Shown here piece by piece: positions 9,457 to 18,067 of a DNA stretch of 41,853 bases. Source of the stretch: Lachnospiraceae bacterium (GTDB lineage Bacteria > Bacillota > Clostridia > Lachnospirales > Lachnospiraceae); assembly GCA_028693705.1 (NCBI GenBank), contig JAQUUX010000020.1:1-41853 (forward strand), in the 5' to 3' direction. A model generated the notes under the pieces. It saw only the letters and a list, made by a program, of their open reading frames with translations, was not told where the DNA came from and ran no database searches. Each line of letters begins with the position of its first letter. The stretch's first letter is position 1. A program made the translations under genes and the position numbers.

Positions 9457-10773
9457 CTACAGTCTCCAGTATGAATAGTCATCAGTTCCAAATTCTTTTC
9501 GATCAAGGATGCCCTTGATATCAATTAATACTCTCTTTGCATTTTCTTTCTTATAGAACTTACTGATAGCTTCTTTGTCCAGGCTCATGAACTGGGTATG
9601 TGATACAGCGATGATCACAGCATCCATATCCTTCACATCAGCCATGGTTTGGAAAGTAATACCGTACAGACGCTTTGCCTCATCTGCATCTGCAGCAGGA
9701 TCCACTACGATCGGAGTGATGCCATACTCGCCTAATTCATTGTAAATATCAATGATCTTAGTATTACGGGTATCCGGACAATTCTCTTTAAAGGTAAAGC
9801 CCAGGATAGCAACTCTGGCTCCCTGTACCGGTACTTCTGCTTTGATCAGATTTTTTACCAGACTCTCAGCCACATATTTACCCATATCATCATTGATGCG
9901 ACGACCGGATAAGATGATCTGGCTGTGATAACCCAGCTGTTCAGCTTTATAAGTCAAATAATAAGGATCTACACCGATACAGTGTCCGCCAACAAGACCC
10001 GGATAAAATTTCAGGAAATTCCATTTGGTTCCGGCTGCTTTTAAAACGGACTGTGTATCAATACCCATTTTGTTAAAGATAATGGATAATTCATTCATAA
10101 ACGCTATATTAATATCACGCTGGCTGTTCTCGATGACCTTGGCAGCTTCTGCCACTTTGATGGATTCGGCACGATATACCCCTGCCTCTACTACCAGACT
10201 GTATACATTTGCCACCGTTTCCAGAGTCTCTTCATCCATACCGGATACGATCTTGGTAATGGTCTCCAGACGATGTACCTTATCACCCGGATTGATACGC
10301 TCCGGTGAGTAACCGATCTTAAAGTCTACACCACATTTCAGTCCGGATTCTCTTTCCAGAATCGGTACACAGATATCTTCTGTAACACCCGGATAAACTG
10401 TGGATTCAAATACTACAACAGAACCTTTTGTCAGGTTACGTCCCAATATCTCGGAAGCACCTTCTACCGGGGAAAGATCCGGTGTATGATCCGGGTTAAC
10501 CGGTGTGGGAACTGCCACGATATGGAATTTAGCTTCTTTGAGTTTCGTCTCATCTGCGGTAAATTCTACTGCACAGTTTTTAATCGTATCATTTCCCACC
10601 TCATTGGTAGGATCGATTCCATTTTTATATAACTCTATTTTCTTTGCATTTAAATCAAAACCAACTACTTTGATCTTCTTGGAAAAGGCAACGGCAATTG
10701 GCATACCAACATACCCTAAACCCACCAATGATAATTTTTCTTTTCCTGCTACAATATCTTCATAAAGTCCCAT
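9457..10773 (-). CDS. tviB: UDP-N-acetylhexosamine 6-dehydrogenase (TviB/WbpA family)
   Basis: 438 residues, typical of UDP-GlcNAc/UDP-ManNAc dehydrogenases. The NAD loop GLGYVGMP is at 18-25. ESTVYPG (123-129) and GYSPERINPGD (154-164) are family signatures. The catalytic cysteine is C265 in GGHCIGVDPYY. The C-terminal domain has FKENCPDTRNTK. The enzyme oxidises C6 of UDP-HexNAc in two NAD-dependent steps to the uronate. The opening MGLYEDIVAGKEKLSLVGLG resembles the Vi-antigen enzyme TviB, and a TviC-type epimerase lies in the same operon. The start at 10773 is chosen for GAGG six bases upstream; a GTG at 10785 overlaps the previous stop but lacks a ribosome site. GlcNAc versus ManNAc specificity is inferred. 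Confidence 0.9.
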   Translation of the reverse strand: MGLYEDIVAGKEKLSLVGLGYVGMPIAVAFSKKIKVVGFDLNAKKIELYKNGIDPTNEVGNDTIKNCAVEFTADETKLKEAKFHIVAVPTPVNPDHTPDLSPVEGASEILGRNLTKGSVVVFESTVYPGVTEDICVPILERESGLKCGVDFKIGYSPERINPGDKVHRLETITKIVSGMDEETLETVANVYSLVVEAGVYRAESIKVAEAAKVIENSQRDINIAFMNELSIIFNKMGIDTQSVLKAAGTKWNFLKFYPGLVGGHCIGVDPYYLTYKAEQLGYHSQIILSGRRINDDMGKYVAESLVKNLIKAEVPVQGARVAILGFTFKENCPDTRNTKIIDIYNELGEYGITPIVVDPAADADEAKRLYGITFQTMADVKDMDAVIIAVSHTQFMSLDKEAISKFYKKENAKRVLIDIKGILDRKEFGTDDYSYWRL

Positions 10774-10781
10774 CTTTTGCC

Positions 10782-11963
10782 TCACATTCTACATAATCTG
10801 TCAATTTCTTTTTTATATTCACCGACAACGATCTGTCGGTTGAATTCTTTCTCTACCTTGGTCCTGCCTGCCAGTCCCATCTGCTGTCTTTCTTCTTTGG
10901 TCATGGCCAGCACTTTTTCTGCTGCCGCGATCAGCTTTCCACTATCCTGAATGGGAATGAGATAACCTGTTTTCCCATCCTCTACAGTTTCTCTGCAGCC
11001 GGGATGATCTGTGGTGATCACCATCCTGCCACTTGCCGCTGCTTCCAGGCAGACATTGGAGATACCTTCTGAATAAAAGGAGGGATGTACCAGACACTGA
11101 CATCTGGCGATATAACGCCTCACATCTTTTACCTTGCCGTAATATCTGACAATACCCTGTTTTCCAAGTGCTTTGATACGATCCAGATATTCTTCATCAC
11201 AGGCTCCCAGTATCATGAACTCTGTATCCGAATATCTCTTTTTTATATTTTCTGCCATTTCCAGAAACTGGTCAATGCCTTTTTCTCTCATGATCCTGGA
11301 TATAAAGATAAAACCTGTATTATCTTCCCATATCTCAGGCTGTTCCGCCTTCCACTTTGCCAGTTCTTCTTCATCCAATCCCCAGGGTGGCAGTTCCTCC
11401 TGCAGTTTCGGAACCGGAAATGGAAGTACCGGGAAACGCTTCAGATTCACACCTGAACCCGGCAACAGTACCTTTTTGGCCTGATCTGCCATATGATGTT
11501 CTATGACAAATGCCTCATTATAGGTATTTTGTAAATATACCGTATCCGCTTTTTTCAGTCCAATGCGATACAAAAATAATGCCACTTTCTGAAGCCATCC
11601 GCCGTTTTCCAGAGCAGATCCCAACCCGGTGATATTAGCCAGATACGGAACCTTGCAGATCTGACATGCCAATCCTCCATACACATTGGGTTTGATGGTA
11701 TAGGTCAGTACCACACTGGGTTTTACTTCCCTGATGATCCGCATGTATTCCCGTAACAGTTTCAGATCCTCGATAGGATTCATCCCGCGTCTGCTCATCT
11801 CTGTGTGGAACACGTGGCAGCGCAGCTTCTCCAGTTCCTCCACCATATCCCTGTCCGGCAGACTGGCAAAGATTGTATATTCAGTTCGTAATGCCTCGAT
11901 CAGTTCCTGTCTGAATTCATACAGACCGCTGGAGGAATTTGCTAAAATCAGTATTTTTTTCAT
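10782..11963 (-). CDS. Family 4 glycosyltransferase, PglA-like
   Basis: 393 residues, GT-B fold. It has ILANSSSGLYEFR at the N-terminus, TYTIKPNVYGG and NITGLGSALE (about 87-119), GSGVNLKRF at 169-177, SRIMREKGI, and an EX7E pair at E299 and E307. These motifs match the group containing PglA, which adds the second sugar to an undecaprenyl-diphospho-sugar made by a PglC enzyme. Such an enzyme is encoded two genes upstream. Between about 178 and 215 there is a proline- and glutamate-rich stretch that looks like an insertion at the domain junction. The ATG overlaps the ATP-grasp stop by one base (TAATG) and has little ribosome site of its own, so coupling is likely. Confidence 0.88.
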   Translation of the reverse strand: MKKILILANSSSGLYEFRQELIEALRTEYTIFASLPDRDMVEELEKLRCHVFHTEMSRRGMNPIEDLKLLREYMRIIREVKPSVVLTYTIKPNVYGGLACQICKVPYLANITGLGSALENGGWLQKVALFLYRIGLKKADTVYLQNTYNEAFVIEHHMADQAKKVLLPGSGVNLKRFPVLPFPVPKLQEELPPWGLDEEELAKWKAEQPEIWEDNTGFIFISRIMREKGIDQFLEMAENIKKRYSDTEFMILGACDEEYLDRIKALGKQGIVRYYGKVKDVRRYIARCQCLVHPSFYSEGISNVCLEAAASGRMVITTDHPGCRETVEDGKTGYLIPIQDSGKLIAAAEKVLAMTKEERQQMGLAGRTKVEKEFNRQIVVGEYKKEIDRLCRM

Positions 11964-12946
11964 TAGGCAATAATTTCTTTCCCTGACATATCTTTGATCA
12001 TAATCTCGTTATATTTCATCATGCAGATACCTTCCTGATAAGCACCGATGTTTGGAACGTTTTTATTGCCACGCAGATTATTCATCATCAGTGCAGGCAC
12101 ATTTACTCCGCAGGCATAGGCATGAGGATATCCACCGCCAAATCTTGGATTCACTTCAGAGATATAGTAAACTCCGTTTATCTTGAAAATATCAATATCA
12201 ATAATGCCACGGAATCCGCACTGCTCCGTAAAAGAACGGATCAGTTCAAACAAAGTCTCATCTTTTACAGAAACTGATTTATCTGTTTCTCCTGCACGCA
12301 TCTTGATCTTTTCCTTGGTAAAAATAGCAACACATTTTCCGGTAAGCATATCCAGATATACATCTGCACCATATTCTGTTCCCTGCATGTATTCCTGTAT
12401 CATCAAACCTTCATAACAATGAAACAGTACTTCGATTTCTTCTGCGCTGTTTACTTTATTGATGTTCATACTGGCACTGCCTGTAACAGGCTTTACAAAA
12501 ACCGGATAGGAGATTTCATTTCGCTCTACTGCGGCGAAGAACTCTTCTTTGTTTACATAACATTTTCCGGTTGGTATATTCTTTTCCTGCAAAAGCTGAT
12601 ACATTTTAAATTTATCAAAGCAGGTCTCTACAAGGTCATATTCAGAAATAATAGGAGTGGTACCCACTGCCAGAAATTTTTCCTTATATTTTGCCAACAG
12701 ACTCAGTTCCGGATCAATCAGGGAAAAGACACCATCCACTTTTTCTTTTCTGCAAATATCCAGAATCTGTTCCAGATAATCCGGTGCTGTGATTCGCGGC
12801 ACCAGATAAAAGGCATCTGCCTCATATACAGCCGGTGCCAGATTACTGCAATCCGTGGCAATCAATCGATCTTCCGGACCCATTTCTTTTTTGAAAAACT
12901 GTACTACCTTATCTCGCGTTCCTGCACTCAGAACAAGAATGTTCAT
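11963..12946 (-). CDS. ATP-grasp domain carboxylate ligase of unknown substrate
   Basis: 327 residues. An N-terminal Rossmann-like pre-ATP domain starts MNILVLSAGTRDKV. The ATP-grasp core has YPVFVKPVTGSASMNI near residue 151, the hinge MIQEYMQGTEYGADVY, and the metal-binding end motif YISEVNPRFGGGYPHAY. Proteins of this type join a carboxylate to an amine or thiol with ATP. In glycan loci they are found next to PGT enzymes, with undefined substrates; a uronic acid or an amino acid would be logical here. The start is set by GGAGG eight bases upstream and a clean Met. It lies 38 bases inside the end of the PGT gene. An in-frame extension to 12985 would lie fully within that gene and is not favoured. 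Confidence 0.85.
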   Translation of the reverse strand: MNILVLSAGTRDKVVQFFKKEMGPEDRLIATDCSNLAPAVYEADAFYLVPRITAPDYLEQILDICRKEKVDGVFSLIDPELSLLAKYKEKFLAVGTTPIISEYDLVETCFDKFKMYQLLQEKNIPTGKCYVNKEEFFAAVERNEISYPVFVKPVTGSASMNINKVNSAEEIEVLFHCYEGLMIQEYMQGTEYGADVYLDMLTGKCVAIFTKEKIKMRAGETDKSVSVKDETLFELIRSFTEQCGFRGIIDIDIFKINGVYYISEVNPRFGGGYPHAYACGVNVPALMMNNLRGNKNVPNIGAYQEGICMMKYNEIMIKDMSGKEIIA

Positions 12947-13574
12947 GATTTTTTTCCTCCAGTTGTTTCTGTCTGATCTCTGCAAAGTTACCCTCTACTG
13001 CATTGGTATCTTCTGCCACGTTCTCTTTTATGAAAATTGTTTTCACTGTCAATAGCAGAACCTTCAGATCCATTGCAAAATTCAAATGCTCCACATACTC
13101 CACGTCCTTGGCAAATCTCCTGTCCCAATCCAGGAAATTACGTCCGCTTACCTGGGCAAGTCCGGTTAGTCCCGGCCGCACCGTATGTCTCAGTTTCTCT
13201 CTCTCTGTATAATAAGGCAGATAAGAGATCAGTAAAGGTCTTGGTCCTATGATGCTCATATCTCCTTTACAGATATTCCACAATTCTGGTAATTCATCTA
13301 AACTGGTCTTCCTGAGGAAGTTACCAAATCCGGTAAGTCTTTCTGCATCCGGCAGGAGATTTCCAGCAGCATCTCTCTTGTCAGTCATCGTTCGAAACTT
13401 GTATAACCGAAAGATTTTCTCTCCCTTTCCAGGACGATCCTGATGAAAGAAAACCGGACTGCCTAATTTTACCCGGATCATAATCATTAACACCAAATAG
13501 ATCGGGCTCAGAACCACAAGTCCCATAAATGACAATATGAAATCTAATAAGCGTTTGATAACACGTTTATACAT
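12909..13574 (-). CDS. pglC: Undecaprenyl-phosphate phosphoglycosyl transferase, PglC-like
   Basis: 221 residues, the small monotopic PGT form without the N-terminal membrane domain of WbaP/WcaJ. A single re-entrant hydrophobic segment is at about 12-35, followed by DRPGKGEKIFRLYKFRTM. The catalytic Asp-Glu pair is D93-E94 in SLDELPELWN, and IIGPRPLL and RPGLTGLAQVSGR follow. The enzyme moves a phospho-sugar from UDP-sugar to undecaprenyl phosphate and so starts glycan assembly at the inner leaflet. The 623-residue dehydratase directly upstream probably provides its 6-deoxy-HexNAc donor route. About 25 residues of charged tail run past the family core and overlap the next gene. Start: AAAGGA about seven bases upstream. 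Confidence 0.92.
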   Translation of the reverse strand: MYKRVIKRLLDFILSFMGLVVLSPIYLVLMIMIRVKLGSPVFFHQDRPGKGEKIFRLYKFRTMTDKRDAAGNLLPDAERLTGFGNFLRKTSLDELPELWNICKGDMSIIGPRPLLISYLPYYTEREKLRHTVRPGLTGLAQVSGRNFLDWDRRFAKDVEYVEHLNFAMDLKVLLLTVKTIFIKENVAEDTNAVEGNFAEIRQKQLEEKNHEHSCSECRNAR

Positions 13575-13626
13575 AGAATTTCCTTTCCATTTTTGTTATG
13601 TTTCTATCTATTCTGCCCCGAAACGG

Positions 13627-15498
13627 TTATTGTTCCCGATGGTTATAGGTGGGGACAATCTCTTTGATCTTACTGCGGATATCTTCTTCCGCACATTCAC
13701 TTTCGGATAATTCTTTTAATTCGTGCAACTGTCTGAAGAAATCCATTTCATCCACATGAATCGGTTTCCCCACATGAATCATACGGTTCGCAGTATCCTG
13801 TAGACCTTCTTCTCCCATTAACAGTTCTTCAAATAATTTCTCCCCGGGTCTTAAACCGGTAAATTCAATCTTAATATCTTCGCCAACCTTATAACCGGAT
13901 AAACGAATCAGATTCTTTGCAAGATCCAGTATTTTCACCGGCTCTCCCATATCCAGGATGAAGATTTCTCCGCCTTTTGCATAAGCACCTGCCTGGAGCA
14001 CCAGGGAAACGGCTTCCGGAATAGTCATAAAATACCGGATAATATCCGGATGTGTCACAGTAATCGGTCCGCCTTCTGCGATTTGCTTCTTGAACAGAGG
14101 AATAACGCTGCCATTGCTGCCTAATACATTACCAAAACGAACCGCTACAAATTCTGTCTCATAATGCTTATTAAAGGTCTGTACGATCATTTCACAGATT
14201 CGTTTGGAAGCACCCATGATATTGGTAGGGTTAACCGCCTTGTCCGTGGAGATCATGACAAACTTCTTCACGCCGCTTTCTGCTGCCGCCTGGGCAGTTT
14301 TCCAGGTACCAAATACATTGTTCTTAATCGCCTCATTCGGGCTGCTCTCCATTAACGGCACATGCTTATGTGCAGCTGCATGATAGACAATATCCGGATG
14401 ATAGGTATCAAAAATAGCATACATTCTTCTGGTATTCCGCACAGATGCAATGAGTACCACCAGATTCAGTTCCGGATGCTTTGTCAGCAGTTCCTGCTGA
14501 ATGTCATAGGCATTATTCTCATAGATATCCACGATGATCAGCTGCTTCGGCTTATGGGTTGCAATCTGTCTGGAAAGCTCGCTTCCTATGGAACCGCCGC
14601 CACCGGTGATCAGGACCACCTTACCGCTTACATACCCTAAAATGGAATCCAGATCCACATGAATAGACTCCCTGCCCAAAAGATCCTCTACTTCCACATC
14701 TCGAAGCTTGCTCACATTGACTTCTCCGTTTACCAGCTGGTAAATACCGGGAAGAGAACGTAGTTTACAGGTTGTTTCCTTACATATCTGCAAAATCTCT
14801 CGAATAGCAACTCTTGGTGCAGCCGGCATCGCCACAATGATCTCATTAATCTCATACAGATCAACTGCTTCAATGATCTTGTTCCTGCCTCCTACTACCT
14901 TGATACCCTGAATATAATGTCCCTGCTTATTCGGGTCATCGTCTATAATACAGCGAATCACCATAGTGGAATAATTGCTGGTAATGATCTCTTTGATAAT
15001 TGCATTTCCAGCTTCTCCGGCTCCAATGATCATGACCTGAGTGCTGTTCTTCCGATTCTGCTGTTTATGCTTCAGATTACGAAAAAAACGATAAGAAAAC
15101 CTGCTGATAAAAGTAAAGAAAATAAGCAGTATGGCATACAGGAAATAATAGCTTCTGGGAATCGGCATGTTCATGATCTTCATAATCACACCACTGATGG
15201 CTGCAGAGCAAAAACAACCCGCTGCAATATTTTGCAGCTCATTGATACCCGCAAAAGCCCATAGACTGCTGTATAGCTTAAACATCATGAAAACAGCAAT
15301 CGTGATCACAATATCTATGGGCAGCATATTCCAGACAGTGCTCAGGAAATGTTCCGGTATAGCATCCAGTCCGTCACTGTAACGTAACAGCACTGCAAAT
15401 GCACTGGACATACACACGCTGGCCACATCATAACAGATCAATGCCGTTCTTCTATAAAATAACTGAAAATTAAATATGTTTTTTGTCTTTTCCATCAT
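13627..15498 (-). CDS. pglF: Membrane UDP-GlcNAc 4,6-dehydratase, PglF/CapD type
   Basis: 623 residues. Four N-terminal membrane helices (about 15-135) precede a CoA-binding-like Rossmann domain (GAGEAG at 159-164). The catalytic SDR domain has TGGGGSIGSEL at 298-308. Its active site reads STDKAVNPTNIMGASK, with Met in place of the usual Tyr of YxxxK, as in PglF and WbpM. The family converts UDP-GlcNAc to the retained-configuration UDP-4-keto-6-deoxy-GlcNAc, precursor of QuiNAc, FucNAc or bacillosamine. The start is the first ATG of TAATGATG, overlapping the previous stop by one base. A longer in-frame reading to 15699 would run through the preceding gene and is rejected. No dedicated 4-ketoreductase is seen in the window. 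Confidence 0.92.
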   Translation of the reverse strand: MMEKTKNIFNFQLFYRRTALICYDVASVCMSSAFAVLLRYSDGLDAIPEHFLSTVWNMLPIDIVITIAVFMMFKLYSSLWAFAGINELQNIAAGCFCSAAISGVIMKIMNMPIPRSYYFLYAILLIFFTFISRFSYRFFRNLKHKQQNRKNSTQVMIIGAGEAGNAIIKEIITSNYSTMVIRCIIDDDPNKQGHYIQGIKVVGGRNKIIEAVDLYEINEIIVAMPAAPRVAIREILQICKETTCKLRSLPGIYQLVNGEVNVSKLRDVEVEDLLGRESIHVDLDSILGYVSGKVVLITGGGGSIGSELSRQIATHKPKQLIIVDIYENNAYDIQQELLTKHPELNLVVLIASVRNTRRMYAIFDTYHPDIVYHAAAHKHVPLMESSPNEAIKNNVFGTWKTAQAAAESGVKKFVMISTDKAVNPTNIMGASKRICEMIVQTFNKHYETEFVAVRFGNVLGSNGSVIPLFKKQIAEGGPITVTHPDIIRYFMTIPEAVSLVLQAGAYAKGGEIFILDMGEPVKILDLAKNLIRLSGYKVGEDIKIEFTGLRPGEKLFEELLMGEEGLQDTANRMIHVGKPIHVDEMDFFRQLHELKELSESECAEEDIRSKIKEIVPTYNHREQ

Positions 15499-17969
15499 TA
15501 GCTTTCTTTCTCCATTTTTAACAACATTGGTGCCAATACTAATAAGAAGCTGCAATACATCGGATTGCATAAATGGGAAATCCATTCTGCAAGTCCGGCA
15601 ATCATAAATGCCAGGGATATGGCCAGAGGAAGCCCTGCCTCCATTTCCGTCCGATAGTGCTTTAGGAATTGCAGTGAACGCCACAAAGTCATCAGACACA
15701 ACAACAGGAATAAAACACCTGTTATCAGTCCGTGATCAAATGCAATCTGTAAGTATATGTTATGAGCATGAATAGCCAGCGTTCCATCCGGCATTGTCGC
15801 TCCCATAATATCATGTCCGGTGAGATTTAGCTGTCCCAGATAAGCTTTGTAGATATCCAGTCTGCCATTAGTATACTGATCTACGGAAACAGCTTCCTCT
15901 GCATCACTGCTATAGAGCAGATGATTCTCACGAATTGCTTTTGCAAAAGAATGCAGTGCCCTTTCAGGTTCTGCAGATGCCAGCAACATTTTAGGCTCTT
16001 CCTTTGTCTGTTTCACTAACTCTGGTAATCCCTGCATCTTAATCCCAAAGGTCTGCAGGAAACGTTCAATGGTAATATATCGTGGGGAATCCCACGGGTC
16101 TCCACGCACTATAGACTCACTGAAAGGTTCAATCCAGTAAATATAGGGCTGATTCACCATTGCTGGGATTGTTCTGGCAGCTGTAAAAGTAATTGGAAAA
16201 CACCAGCAAAGTGCCAGCAATACCATGCCTGTCTGTTTCCAGAAACATGCCATACGCAGGCCCCGGTTTTTCATCATAATGCAGGCATATACTGTGATGA
16301 CTATGAAAGCCATCAGACCCACTGTGGCAAATCCATTTCGAGATAAGGTCATCAGCATGTAAGATAATGCAACTCCCAGAACAACGGATTCTTTCCAGCA
16401 TAACCTGATCTTATCTGTAAATTTATATTCATATGCGCGGTGATATTTCGTCAGAAAACGAATCAGCGCCACCGTTATTACCAAGGACAGATATACAGCA
16501 GTCATGGTCACTGTATGGAATACCAGCGGATAACGATAATAGATAAAATAATGATACGGTCTGTGAAGCAAAGCATCTATCACAACACAGCCAAAACTAA
16601 TCAATACACCATTTGATACTGCTGTAAGCCAGGCTCTCCTGTCTGCCGTTACTGCCACACGGATATAGGTAAACACAAATGCAATTACCAACGCAATGGG
16701 CCATACTCTCGTATTGGCAAACAAAACAGTGCATCCAAAATACACCCCAAGTATCAGAACGTAAGGCAGAGAAATTGGCTGCATGATCTTTTCTTTTTTT
16801 ACAAAGCGTTTCTGAAACAAATACAGTACATTTAACAGCAATATACCAGTAATGGCAGCAAGAAATGCATTCTGCTTTGCCAGACAGGCATCTCCCCAGT
16901 TTCGGATGCTTCGCTGATAATACAACACACCAATCACTGCCATACAGGGCAGATATAACAGATATATTTTCCGTTTCAGTTCTTCTTTGGTAAAGGAAAC
17001 GATCAGTGCCAGTCCCAGATAGATCAGCATACTGCGCACCGAAACGTAATGTTCATATTCTGACAGGGCATTCTGATACTGGATACAGGACCAGAAAACT
17101 CCGCCAAATAACAATGATTGCAATAACAATCGTATATTTGTCTCTACCCCAGTCTCTTCACAGGTATGGTGCATTACAAACAGGAGCAGACCCGTCAGTA
17201 ATACAATTCCCAATTCCAGGAATAAAATATTAACCAGGTCGGTTCCAAATAATCCAAGCGGACCCACCGCGATCATGGCAGAAAATCCTGCCAAAAGCAC
17301 CAGCGGCGTTCCAATCTTCCTTACTGCCTGTTCTACCGTGATGGTCTTTTCTCCCAGATTAGTTCTTTTCAGGATAAACAAAATGAATCCCAGGAGCACT
17401 GCGCCGGCGGTAATCAGTATTCCATCATAAAAGATAATTCTCTTTGCAGATAAGGGGGCTATATAGCTATAGGAAGATACAATGTGGTAACCTGTATGAT
17501 CCTCAGAGCCACCGGTTAATTCTCCCATTGATGAAGATGCCGTATTTTCCAGCCCGACACATACCCCTTCGTCCGTTCCACCCAGGATAAAGTAATACTG
17601 CTCCCCAGCCGTTAACGACAAATGAACCGGAACATCACAGTATCCCGGCATTGTATTCTCGTCTGTATAAATGACTTCTTCATAGAGACAATTCAATGCC
17701 TCATCCACGACTCTCAGCTGAAAAGGTCTCTGTCCCTCACTGCTGATATAAATAGAAAGCGTATCCAGATAATCCAGTTCCGGACTAAATGCCTGCACAA
17801 GTCCCTTTCCGTCCCAGACCGGTTCGGAAATTTCCTGCGGTGTTTCCTGTCCCGCTATCGTAATACGATGTTCTATCAATCCCAATGGCCATACAGCAAT
17901 AATCAGCAAAAATAGTATTCCTGCAATTAACGCTGCTGACACCCGGTAAAAGTTCACACGTTTCTTCAT
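15498..17969 (-). CDS. O-antigen ligase/polymerase-like membrane protein
   Basis: 823 residues, unusually long for the Wzy_C/WaaL class. One membrane helix at about 10-28 is followed by a 140-residue extracytoplasmic, beta-rich segment (about 40-175) before the main helix bundle. The late periplasmic-type loop contains GRLDIYKAYLGQLNLTGHD, and HAHNIYLQIAFDHG starts at residue 734; this is the hallmark region of ligases and polymerases that use lipid-linked glycans. It would join or polymerise the flipped glycan outside the membrane. The start is placed at 17969 because GAGG lies about five bases upstream; ATGs at 17990 and 17987 lack one. A candidate promoter precedes it. Whether it polymerises or ligates cannot be told. 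Confidence 0.86.
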   Translation of the reverse strand: MKKRVNFYRVSAALIAGILFLLIIAVWPLGLIEHRITIAGQETPQEISEPVWDGKGLVQAFSPELDYLDTLSIYISSEGQRPFQLRVVDEALNCLYEEVIYTDENTMPGYCDVPVHLSLTAGEQYYFILGGTDEGVCVGLENTASSSMGELTGGSEDHTGYHIVSSYSYIAPLSAKRIIFYDGILITAGAVLLGFILFILKRTNLGEKTITVEQAVRKIGTPLVLLAGFSAMIAVGPLGLFGTDLVNILFLELGIVLLTGLLLFVMHHTCEETGVETNIRLLLQSLLFGGVFWSCIQYQNALSEYEHYVSVRSMLIYLGLALIVSFTKEELKRKIYLLYLPCMAVIGVLYYQRSIRNWGDACLAKQNAFLAAITGILLLNVLYLFQKRFVKKEKIMQPISLPYVLILGVYFGCTVLFANTRVWPIALVIAFVFTYIRVAVTADRRAWLTAVSNGVLISFGCVVIDALLHRPYHYFIYYRYPLVFHTVTMTAVYLSLVITVALIRFLTKYHRAYEYKFTDKIRLCWKESVVLGVALSYMLMTLSRNGFATVGLMAFIVITVYACIMMKNRGLRMACFWKQTGMVLLALCWCFPITFTAARTIPAMVNQPYIYWIEPFSESIVRGDPWDSPRYITIERFLQTFGIKMQGLPELVKQTKEEPKMLLASAEPERALHSFAKAIRENHLLYSSDAEEAVSVDQYTNGRLDIYKAYLGQLNLTGHDIMGATMPDGTLAIHAHNIYLQIAFDHGLITGVLFLLLCLMTLWRSLQFLKHYRTEMEAGLPLAISLAFMIAGLAEWISHLCNPMYCSFLLVLAPMLLKMEKES

Positions 17970-18017
17970 AGTTTCCTCATATATCATCATGGCCTGTTTT
18001 TAGTCCATAATAGCAGT

Positions 18018-18046
18018 AGTATAGCATTCTCAACTGCATTTTACAA
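18018..18046 (-). promoter_or_regulatory. Internal promoter ahead of the ligase gene
   Basis: On the minus strand TTGTAA (18046-18041) and TATACT (18023-18018) are 17 bases apart, and TGC directly before the -10 gives an extended -10. It lies in the 98-base gap between the GT2 gene and the ligase-like gene, the longest gap within this operon. No terminator hairpin precedes it, so it would add to read-through from upstream. Judged by eye. Confidence 0.5.
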
Positions 18047-18067
18047 CTGATCAGCCCCGTCAGCATC

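Noticed and set aside
12419-12976. 185-codon open frame on the plus strand
   Set aside because: Antisense to the ATP-grasp gene, rich in Phe/Ile/Cys as expected from a shadow frame, with no ribosome site or family motif.
13627-15498. PseB (inverting dehydratase) for pseudaminic acid
   Set aside because: The protein has the four-helix membrane part and the Met-for-Tyr active site of the retaining PglF/WbpM group; PseB is short and soluble.
13627-15699. Longer 690-residue reading of the dehydratase
   Set aside because: The extra 67 residues lie inside the ligase-like gene and do not resemble the family; the TAATG start at 15498 gives the normal N-terminus.
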